From Burkholderiales bacterium (GTDB lineage: Bacteria; Pseudomonadota; Gammaproteobacteria; Burkholderiales; Burkholderiaceae_B): a stretch of DNA of 5,833 nucleotides. Both the position numbers and the translations under genes were made by a program. How positions within the stretch are numbered: the first letter of the stretch is position 1; each line of letters begins with the position of its first letter. Below, one piece after another: positions 1-5,117 of this stretch. The DNA lies in the NCBI GenBank assembly GCA_005788065.1, contig SXZD01000182.1, positions 1 through 5,833 on the forward strand. The letters are read 5' to 3'. The notes below the pieces were generated by a model. It was not told the origin of the DNA, did no database searches, and saw only the letters and a program-made list of their open reading frames with translations.

Positions 1-18
1 CCTCAACGTTAGCATCCT

Positions 19-45
19 CCGAGCCCCGTCTTCGCGGGGCCTCGG
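19..45 (+). terminator. GC-rich hairpin, possible terminator of the gene to the left
   Basis: Arms CCGAG-CCCCG (19-28) and CGGGG-C-CTCGG (35-45) pair with one bulged C around the loop TCTTCG. The stem is strong, but only TCCTT follows, with no real T-run, so termination is uncertain. The same hairpin core recurs at 1815-1832 inside the other repeat copy, so it may belong to the repeat rather than to the upstream gene. Confidence 0.4.
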
Positions 46-51
46 TCCTTC

Positions 52-68
52 GCGGATCAGTGATCCGC
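52..68. repeat. Perfect 17-bp palindrome
   Basis: GCGGATCA-G-TGATCCGC has two 8-base arms around one central base. It lies within the extra segment that distinguishes the left repeat copy from the right one. It could be a protein-binding dyad or a small nested insertion. A related shorter dyad, CGGAT-GCG-ATCCG, occurs at 105-117 and in the right copy. No function can be assigned. Confidence 0.6.
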
Positions 69-273
69 TGCGGAACGGGTGCCGCACGGTCGGGCGCAAT
101 TTTTCGGATGCGATCCGGCGGAGTCAACTTCCGAACACCCTTCTGATACAACGGCACTTGTTTGGGCCGCACTGCGGGTGCGCCTGCGCGACCTATTTAT
201 AAGAGCCGGCCCGGAGCAGACGACATTATCAGGCAGCCTCCCAAAGCCACCGCATTGCATTTCTACCCACAGC

Positions 274-292
274 GCGCACCAAAACAATGCGC
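274..292. promoter_or_regulatory. Candidate NtrC-binding dyad upstream of amtB
   Basis: GCGCA-N9-TGCGC is an inverted repeat with the half-site spacing of NtrC enhancer sites, whose consensus is close to TGCACC-N5-GGTGCA. It includes the stretch GCACCAAAA typical of such sites; against a TGCACCAAAATGGTGCA model about 12 of 17 positions match. Its centre is roughly 53 bases before the predicted sigma-54 start, closer than most NtrC enhancers. Its place upstream of an ammonium transporter gene supports the call. The assignment is inferred from the motif only. Confidence 0.4.
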
Positions 293-372
293 ACACACTC
301 ACCAAAAGCGGGCGCGATTTTTGCTTGCATATTTCGTCAAAGCGCCCGCCACACACCAAAACAGGGCGCACA
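277..372 (+). repeat. Three direct copies of a CACCAAAA-N4-GCGC motif
   Basis: Copies start at 277 (CACCAAAACAATGCGCACA), 300 (CACCAAAAGCGGGCGC) and 354 (CACCAAAACAGGGCGCACA). The first and third agree at 17 of 19 bases. Spacings of 23 and 54 bases are near whole numbers of helical turns. The second copy runs into the -24 element of the predicted sigma-54 promoter and the third lies in the predicted leader. An activator or repressor array is plausible, as is simple local duplication. Confidence 0.5.
310..325 (+). promoter_or_regulatory. Predicted sigma-54 (-24/-12) promoter of amtB
   Basis: GGGCGCG-ATTT-TTGCT fits the RpoN consensus TGGCACG-N4-TTGCW with two mismatches. The invariant GG (311-312) and GC (323-324) are exactly 10 bases apart. 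Transcription would start near 336, giving a leader of about 60 bases before the amtB start at 398. Ammonium transporter genes of proteobacteria are classically transcribed by RpoN with NtrC under nitrogen limitation, which agrees with the NtrC-like dyad upstream. This is a single-site prediction by eye. Confidence 0.6.
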
Positions 373-397
373 ACCTGTCAATCATCCGAATAAAGCC

Positions 398-1601
398 ATG
401 GAAAATCAGAACTTTGCTGTCGATACACTCTTCATACTGCTAGGCGCCATCATGGTGCTTGCCATGCATGCCGGCTTTGCCTTCCTTGAGGTAGGCACCG
501 TGCGCTACAAGAACCAAGTCAACGCCTTGGTCAAAATCCTGACCGACTTTGCAATGAGCACGGTCGCCTACTTTACGGTGGGTTACGCGGTTGCCTACGG
601 AACCGGGTTCTTCGCCGATGCCACAACATTGTCGTCTGGCAACGGTTATGCACTGACCAAATTCTTCTTCCTGCTGACGTTTGCCGCGGCCATCCCCGCG
701 ATCATTTCGGGCGGCATTGCCGAGCGGGCACGCTTCGGCCCTCAACTGCTGGCCACGGCACTTCTGGTCGGACTGGTCTATCCATTCTTCGAAGGCATTG
801 CCTGGAACGACAATTTCGGCATCCAACCGTGGATTGAAAGCCGTTTCGGCGCCAAGTTCCACGATTTTGCAGGCAGTGTGGTCGTGCACGCGGTGGGCGG
901 CTGGATCGGCCTGATGGCGGTTCTGCAGTTGGGCGCGCGCGCAGGCCGCTACACCAAGGATGGGCGCATTTCTGCCCACCCGCCCTCATCCATCCCTTTC
1001 CTGGCGCTGGGAGCCTGGATTCTGTGCGTGGGCTGGTTCGGCTTTAACGTCATGAGCGCTCAGACGCTGGACAAGATCTCCGGTCTGGTCGCCGTCAACA
1101 GTTTGATGGCGATGGTGGGTGGAACACTGGTGGCACTCGTGGTTGGCCGTAACGACCCGGGTTTCGTGCACAACGGCCCCTTGGCCGGTCTGGTTGCCGT
1201 ATGCGCAGGCAGCGATGTGATGCACCCCCTTGGGCGCGCTGGTCGTCGGTGGCGTTGCAGGATGGCTGTTCACTTGGTTGTTCACGGTCACGCAAAACAA
1301 GCTGAAGATTGACGACGTGCTGGGCGTCTGGCCTCTGCATGGCGTTTGCGGTGCGTGGGGTGGTATTGCAGCCGGTATTTTCGGACAGACCGCTCTGGGC
1401 GGAATCGGTGGCGTGAGCTTTGCCGCGCAGGTCATTGGCACCTTTGGCGGTATCGCAGTTGCGATTGTGGGGGGAACGCTGGTGTACGGCATTCTGAAAG
1501 CGACTATCGGCATCCGAATGGACGAAGAGGAAGAGTTTGATGGTGCAGACCTCTCGATCCACAAGATTTCTGCCACGCCGGAGCGCGAAACCCGGAGTTG
1601 A
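398..1601 (+). pseudogene. amtB: Ammonium transporter Amt family, complete but with a one-base frameshift
   Basis: Inner-membrane channel for ammonium/ammonia uptake. The ATG at 398 (MENQNFAVDTLF) begins the conserved region; a longer ORF from 287 adds 37 residues without membrane or family character, and no clear ribosome site precedes either start. The frame is intact to codon 277, then continues in the +1 frame from 1230 to TGA 1599-1601. Dropping one C from the C5 run 1225-1229 gives 400 residues, normal for the family. In that protein the E. coli AmtB landmarks are present: phenylalanine gate F95 and F216, W136 and S220 of the recruitment site, D156, and the twin pore histidines H164 and H314, spaced 150 apart as in E. 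coli (168/318). Read as written, the product is 304 residues, loses H314 and the last helices, and ends at 1312. No glnK is adjacent. The cause may be sequencing error, real mutation, or +1 slippage at CCC-C. Confidence 0.93.
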
Positions 1602-1642
1602 GCAATTTCGCTCTGCCGAGCGGCAACGCAATGCGGTAGCTT

Positions 1643-1683
1643 TGGGGGCTGCCCGGTAATGCGTTCTGCTCCGGGCGGGCTCC
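1643..1683 (+). terminator. Stem-loop downstream of amtB, possible terminator
   Basis: GCCCGG (1651-1656) pairs with CCGGGC (1671-1676) across a 14-base loop, and the stem extends imperfectly outward through GGGGGCT and GGGCTCC. It lies 40-80 bases after the amtB stop. No T-run follows, so it may be a weak terminator or an mRNA 3'-end structure. Confidence 0.35.
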
Positions 1684-1687
1684 TGTC

Positions 1688-1843
1688 AGTCGTTCAGACT
1701 CACCTGCAGTGCAGCTCGAACTTGCGCCTTTGTGTCAGAAGGGTGTTGGAAGAAGACTGCGCCGGATCGCATCCGGGCATTTAACTGCGCGACTGTGAAG
1801 CGACCATACCCGAGGCCCCGCGCAGTCGGGGCGAGGAGGGCGC
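1688..1843 (-). repeat. Right copy of inverted repeat flanking amtB
   Basis: Read on the minus strand this copies the repeat at 12-193. The outer hairpin block is 1810-1843, with stem GCCCCG (1815-1820) and CGGGGC (1827-1832), and the inner block is 1700-1775 with 16 identical bases at 1760-1775. Its middle segment is about 25 bases shorter than in the left copy. With the left copy it forms an inward-facing pair enclosing amtB, its sigma-54 promoter and its 3' hairpin (about 1.5 kb). A minus-strand reading frame of 113 codons (2027-1686) runs through it but shows no domain, lacks a credible start region and overlaps the TetR-gene upstream region, so I do not call a gene. Together with the adjoining direct repeats it accounts for most of the 475-base gap between amtB and the TetR gene. 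Confidence 0.75.
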
Positions 1844-1879
1844 GAGCACAAAGACGCAGAAAATGAGCCGGGAGAACCG

Positions 1880-1963
1880 CCGGAGCAACAACGGACACCC
1901 AAGATGCACCGTACTCAAACCCGCCCAAGCACCTTCCGGAGCAACGACGGACGCCCAAGACGC
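1880..1963. repeat. Two 28-bp direct repeats, 56 bp apart
   Basis: Units at 1880-1907 and 1936-1963 share 25 of 28 bases, starting with CCGGAGCAAC and ending in CCCAAG followed by AYGC. The period is 56 bases, twice the unit length. The spacer contains a further short echo (GCCCAAGC near 1923-1930). All three differences are transitions. Only two units exist and the spacer is not conserved, so this is not a CRISPR array. It adjoins the outer end of the right inverted repeat and may belong to the same dispersed element. Confidence 0.7.
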
Positions 1964-2031
1964 TGGGCGCACGCCACAGCCCGCGCACTAGGCACACAAT
2001 CAACCCCGCACCGCAGCAATACATCAAAATC

Positions 2032-2052
2032 TGCTATCGTTGACCCGTCAGC
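2032..2052 (+). promoter_or_regulatory. Weak promoter/operator candidate before the TetR-family gene
   Basis: TGC-TATCGT (2032-2040) resembles an extended -10 element but has no -35 partner. It overlaps the imperfect dyad GTTGAC-CC-GTCAGC (2039-2052). A dyad overlapping the promoter would suit autorepression, common among TetR-family genes. The evidence is weak. Confidence 0.25.
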
Positions 2053-2076
2053 AAACAACACACGCAAGCAGGCAAC

Positions 2077-2721
2077 GTGCAGCCGCTCAAACCCGTCGTT
2101 CCTATCGTCACCCCCGCCAGCCACGGTCGACAGCGCATCATCGAAGCGGCCCTCGAACTGAGCTACGAACAGCGCAGTTTCAGCAGCCTCGGCATCCGCG
2201 AAATCACCCGCAAGGCTGGTTTGTCCGCCCCCGCTTTCTACCGTCATTTTGACAATCTCAACGACCTGGGTCTCGCCATGATCCAGCAGGTGCAAACCGA
2301 CGTCCTCGCCGCATTCAGCGAAATCCGTCTGGCCAGCGCCACCGAGGTCAGCATCGACATCCGTCCCCTGCTGCTGCGGCGTTTTTTTGATCTCACCGTC
2401 GAAAACCCTCGCGCCATCATCATCGGCGCCTGTGAAGCATACGGCCCCATGCCGGAAATGCGCCGCGCCATGCGGGGCGCCCTGCGACAGGTGGCCGAAG
2501 ATATCGCCACCGACCTGCATATCAGCCGACTACTCGAGGGTATGCCTCAAAGCATGATCGCCGATGTGCTCACCCACATTGCGCACCACGTCTTTTTCAT
2601 GGCGATCGACTATCTTGACCGACCCGACGACCGCGACCAGATATTCCGCAGCGCCGAGCAGATGATCGCGATGATGTTCGCCGGCGCCCGCATGCTGTCG
2701 CCGGGCACGACTGGCGCCTGA
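2077..2721 (+). CDS. TetR-family transcriptional regulator, FabR-like
   Basis: A cytoplasmic one-component DNA-binding repressor of 214 residues. The GTG start at 2077 follows GCAGG by four bases and places the DNA-binding domain at a usual distance; no in-frame ATG lies upstream of that domain. The helix-turn-helix covers about residues 36-58, with the hallmark SAPAFYRHF ending in YRHF (55-58). The segment ERSF/REV.../FYRHF...DELGL of E. coli FabR is matched closely here by QRSFSSLGIREITRKAGLSAP followed by FYRHFDNLNDLGL. The C-terminal ligand domain also looks FabR-like (VENPRAIIIGACEAYG, then MRRAMRGAL). FabR senses acyl thioesters and represses unsaturated fatty acid genes such as fabA/fabB. 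That role here is inferred, since no lipid gene is present in the window. It stands alone, 475 bases after amtB. Confidence 0.88.
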   Translation: MQPLKPVVPIVTPASHGRQRIIEAALELSYEQRSFSSLGIREITRKAGLSAPAFYRHFDNLNDLGLAMIQQVQTDVLAAFSEIRLASATEVSIDIRPLLLRRFFDLTVENPRAIIIGACEAYGPMPEMRRAMRGALRQVAEDIATDLHISRLLEGMPQSMIADVLTHIAHHVFFMAIDYLDRPDDRDQIFRSAEQMIAMMFAGARMLSPGTTGA

Positions 2722-2819
2722 GTACCGTCGGCTGCCAGCCCCCCCGCCCGGTGTCTTGCGCTGCCGCGCTGCGCATTCGCAACAGAACGGACACACCCCC
2801 TGAATAGGCGGACAATTTC

Positions 2820-2835
2820 ACTGTTATTTACTGTT
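2820..2835 (+). promoter_or_regulatory. 10-bp-phased direct repeat, possible response-regulator site
   Basis: ACTGTT occurs at 2820-2825 and 2830-2835, exactly one helical turn apart, in an AT-rich patch about 80 bases before the response-regulator start. OmpR/PhoB-family regulators bind tandem half-sites of this phasing, so autoregulation is possible. The motif is only six bases and could be chance. No convincing -35/-10 pair is visible in 2722-2914. Confidence 0.25.
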
Positions 2836-2904
2836 TCAAAAAATCGTACCTCCCGCAGAATTGTTAAACGCAATAAGCGGTTTAATGCATATATCTGGTG
2901 ACTC

Positions 2905-2910
2905 AGGGGG
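2905..2910 (+). promoter_or_regulatory. Ribosome binding site fixing the response-regulator start
   Basis: AGGGGG lies four bases before the ATG at 2915 and is the best Shine-Dalgarno-like element nearby. It favours that start over the in-frame ATG at 2885 and TTG at 2861. The protein then begins MRIAILDDD, as receiver domains normally do. Confidence 0.6.
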
Positions 2911-2914
2911 CAAC

Positions 2915-3661
2915 ATGCGCATAGCAATTCTTGATGACGACGCAACACAACTGGAAATGATCCGTTGGGTGCTCAGTGCGGCCGGCCATCACTGCCACAC
3001 GTTCAATTCGGCGCGTGCATTCCAGCACGACCTGCGTCGCGAAAGCTTCGATCTCCTCGTCCTTGACTGGATGCTGCCTGACAATGACGGTCTTTCCGTC
3101 ATGCGCTGGGTGCGCAGCCACGTAGAGCACAAGATTCCGATCCTCTTCGTCACCTCTCGCACCGACGAAGAAAGCATTGTGCAGGCTCTGTCTGCCGGCG
3201 CAGACGACTACATGATCAAGCCCCTGCGTCGTGCAGAGCTGGTCGCTCGCGTCGGCGCCCTGCTGCGCCGCGCATATCCCGAAGATACGGCGCCCGAGAC
3301 CATCGAGATCGCCGGCATGGTGTTCGAGCCCAAGGCAGCCATGGTCAATGTCCGCGGTCAGCGCATCAACCTGACCCACAAGGAGTTTGACCTCGCCCTG
3401 CTGCTGTTCCGCAATCTGGGCAAGCCGCTGTCGCGCTCACACATTCAGGAAAGCGTCTGGGGCCACGAAGAAGTCATCCCTTCGCGCACCATGGACACCC
3501 ATGTGTCGCGCGTGCGCTCCAAGATGGGTCTGCGTCCTGAAATGGGCTTCCGTCTGGCGCCTGTTTACAGCTACGGCTACCGCCTGGAAGTACTGGACAA
3601 ATCACTGCTGCAACCCGTTGCCAAAGCCGCAGCTGAAGAGGCTGCCGAACTGGACGCCTGA
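2915..3661 (+). CDS. OmpR/PhoB-family response regulator (orphan)
   Basis: A two-component transcription factor of 248 residues. The receiver domain (about 1-118) has the acidic pocket D7/D8, phosphoacceptor D51 in LVLDWMLPD, switch T80, and K102 in the MIKPL motif. All essential positions are present, so phosphorylation by a histidine kinase is expected. The winged-helix DNA-binding domain (about 125-228) includes the recognition-helix region SRTMDTHVSRVRSK (190-203) and ends in the wing YSYGYRLE. A short alanine- and glutamate-rich tail (AKAAAEEAAELDA) closes the protein. No kinase gene is adjacent: a TetR-family gene precedes and hemA follows. The partner and the regulated genes are unknown. 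The start is set by the AGGGGG ribosome site; starting at 2885 would add ten residues. Confidence 0.92.
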   Translation: MRIAILDDDATQLEMIRWVLSAAGHHCHTFNSARAFQHDLRRESFDLLVLDWMLPDNDGLSVMRWVRSHVEHKIPILFVTSRTDEESIVQALSAGADDYMIKPLRRAELVARVGALLRRAYPEDTAPETIEIAGMVFEPKAAMVNVRGQRINLTHKEFDLALLLFRNLGKPLSRSHIQESVWGHEEVIPSRTMDTHVSRVRSKMGLRPEMGFRLAPVYSYGYRLEVLDKSLLQPVAKAAAEEAAELDA

Positions 3662-3693
3662 GTCGTCGGAGTCACCCGAGTGTCTGAGGTATC

Positions 3694-3717
3694 GAAGGCC
3701 TTCACTGCGAGGCCTTC
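3694..3717 (+). terminator. Stem-loop terminator candidate after the response regulator
   Basis: GAAGGCCT (3694-3701) pairs perfectly with AGGCCTTC (3710-3717) around the loop TCACTGCG, 32 bases after the stop codon. The tail is CCCTCT rather than a T-run. The position between two separately promoted genes supports termination. Confidence 0.5.
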
Positions 3718-3773
3718 CCCTCTGGCCCGCAGCAGCCAAACGGCTGCATATCCAGCCCCGCGCCGACCGAGAG

Positions 3774-3802
3774 TCGACGCAAACAGGCCCCCGTCCTATA
3801 AT
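3774..3802 (+). promoter_or_regulatory. Sigma-70 promoter of hemA-prfA
   Basis: A perfect -10 TATAAT (3797-3802) lies 17 bases after TCGACG (3774-3779), which keeps four of six -35 positions (TTGACA). Transcription should begin near 3807-3809, giving a leader of only about 20 bases with no obvious Shine-Dalgarno sequence before the hemA ATG. It is the clearest housekeeping promoter in the window. Confidence 0.7.
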
Positions 3803-3828
3803 GGCGAGTTGGCTTACTTATTAGAATC

Positions 3829-5112
3829 ATGGAGCTTCTTGCTGTCGGTCTGAATCACCAGTCCGCTCCCCTACATATCCGGGAGCGATTGGCGTTTTCT
3901 GCCGACCAGTTGGGCAACGCCTTGCGATCGCTGTTTTCCCATCACAACGGACAGCATCAGGGTCGCCCCTTCGAAGCCGCCATTCTGTCCACCTGCAACC
4001 GCACCGAAATTTATTGTGCCAGCGACCATGCCGGTCTTGCACAGCAAAGCCTGGTCAACTGGCTCAACATCGAACGGCAGTTGCAGTCTGAGCGCCTGTC
4101 CAACCACCTCTACACCCTGCCGGCCGATGGTGCCGTGCGCCACGCTTTCCGCGTAGCCAGCGGACTGGACTCCATGGTTCTGGGCGAAGCGCAGATTCTC
4201 GGACAAATGAAACTGGCCGCCCGCGAAGCAGAGCAGGCCGGCACCATGGGACTGATGCTGCATCAACTGTTCCAACGCACCTTCGCAGTCGCCAAGGAAG
4301 TACGCAGCACCACCGAAATCGGCGCACACTCAGTTTCCATGGCTGCAGCGGCCGTGCGACTGGCACAGCGTATCTTTGGCGATCTGCGCAGCCGCAAAGT
4401 GCTGTTTGTCGGTGCCGGCGAAATGATCGAACTGTGCGCAACGCACTTTTCAGCCCAGCATCCCGCCCGCATTGTCATTGCCAACCGCACCGCCGAGCGG
4501 GGTCTGGCGCTGGCCAAGCGCTTCAATGCCGGCACACTACCCCTGTCAGACCTGCCGCAACAATTGCATCAGTTCGACATCGTGGTGTCCTGCACCGCCA
4601 GCACACTGCCGCTCATCGGACTTGGCATGGTGGAACGCGCCTGCAAGCAACGCCGCCGCGAGCCCATGTTCATGGTCGACCTGGCTGTGCCGCGCGACAT
4701 CGAACCCGAAGTAGCGCGTATGGACGACGTGTTTCTCTACACCGTCGACGACCTGAGCAGCATCGTGGCCGAAGGGCGCGAACTGCGCAAAGGTGCAGTA
4801 GAGCAGGCCGAAGCCATCATTGAAAACCGTGTCGAGCATTTCATGCGCTGGGTTCAGGAACGCCAGATAGTACCCACCATCCGCGAGCTGCAGGACAAGG
4901 GCCAGCACATGGCGCAGTTCGAACTCGACCACGCCCGCCGTCTGCTGGCGCGTGGCACCGACCCGGACAAGGTGCTTGAGCAGTTGGCACAGCGCCTGAC
5001 CAACAAATTCATGCATGGCCCCCTATCGGCTCTCCACCAAGCCGACCCCGAACAGCGCGAGCAACTGCTCAAACTGCTGCCCCAGCTGTTCAACACCCGC
5101 CAGTCCGATTAG
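3829..5112 (+). CDS. hemA: Glutamyl-tRNA reductase
   Basis: Reduces the glutamate on Glu-tRNA(Glu) with NADPH to glutamate-1-semialdehyde, the first committed step of C5-pathway tetrapyrrole (heme, siroheme) synthesis in the cytoplasm; HemL would act next. At 427 residues it is of normal length (E. coli 418). Visible signatures are the N-terminal MELLAVGLNHQSAP, catalytic Cys56 in the STCNRTE motif, His105 before the GLDSMVLGEAQILGQ block (112-126), the NADPH-binding loop VGAGEM (194-199), DLAVPRD (284-290), and a helical C-terminal dimerization domain ending near the stop. It has its own sigma-70 promoter, and prfA begins five bases downstream, so the two are probably cotranscribed. No frameshift or missing catalytic residue is seen. 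Family assignment is firm. Confidence 0.98.
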   Translation: MELLAVGLNHQSAPLHIRERLAFSADQLGNALRSLFSHHNGQHQGRPFEAAILSTCNRTEIYCASDHAGLAQQSLVNWLNIERQLQSERLSNHLYTLPADGAVRHAFRVASGLDSMVLGEAQILGQMKLAAREAEQAGTMGLMLHQLFQRTFAVAKEVRSTTEIGAHSVSMAAAAVRLAQRIFGDLRSRKVLFVGAGEMIELCATHFSAQHPARIVIANRTAERGLALAKRFNAGTLPLSDLPQQLHQFDIVVSCTASTLPLIGLGMVERACKQRRREPMFMVDLAVPRDIEPEVARMDDVFLYTVDDLSSIVAEGRELRKGAVEQAEAIIENRVEHFMRWVQERQIVPTIRELQDKGQHMAQFELDHARRLLARGTDPDKVLEQLAQRLTNKFMHGPLSALHQADPEQREQLLKLLPQLFNTRQSD

Positions 5113-5117
5113 ACCCC

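Larger units (their letters stand above)
12..193 (+). repeat. Left copy of inverted repeat flanking amtB
   Basis: A noncoding repeat whose reverse complement recurs at 1688-1843. Two blocks match. The outer block 12-45, containing a GC hairpin, matches 1843-1810 at about 28 of 34 bases. The inner block 105-180 matches 1775-1700 at about 83 percent with one gap, including 16 identical bases at 105-120, and weaker similarity continues to 193. Between the blocks this copy carries about 25 extra bases, among them a perfect palindrome at 52-68. Alignment was done by eye. The frame readings EHPSDTTALVWAAL (here) and QHPSDTKAQVRAAL (right copy) resemble each other, but a 1-base gap and mixed codon-position changes argue against a conserved gene. 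The family is not one I can name. Confidence 0.75.

Noticed and set aside
287..397. Upstream extension of the amtB reading frame to an ATG at 287, adding 37 residues.
   Set aside because: The added sequence has no Amt or membrane character and would overlap the predicted sigma-54 promoter and NtrC-like motifs. MENQNF at 398 is a natural start.
1880..1963. CRISPR-like arrangement of 28-bp repeats with a 28-bp spacer.
   Set aside because: There are only two diverged units, no further repeats on either side, and no cas genes in the window.
1686..2027. Minus-strand open frame of 113 codons through the right repeat and direct repeats.
   Set aside because: It has no recognisable domain, is cysteine/arginine-rich like shadow frames in GC-rich DNA, and covers repeat sequence. 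Its similarity to a frame in the left copy (79-393) follows from DNA repetition, and a 1-base gap breaks the shared frame. It could be annotated as a hypothetical protein but I cannot support it.
2757..2782. Possible terminator after the TetR-family gene (TGCGC...GCGCA nested in TTGCG...CGCAA).
   Set aside because: The stems are only 5 bp and mutually exclusive, with no T-run; this is expected by chance in GC-rich DNA.
2861..2914. Earlier starts for the response regulator (TTG 2861, ATG 2885).
   Set aside because: Neither has a ribosome site as good as AGGGGG before 2915, and the receiver domain normally begins just as MRIAILDDD does.
3387..3824. Plus-strand open frame of 145 codons overlapping the response regulator and the hemA promoter.
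   Set aside because: It is a frame shadow of the response-regulator C-terminus with cysteine/arginine/tryptophan-rich content, and it runs across the terminator and promoter.
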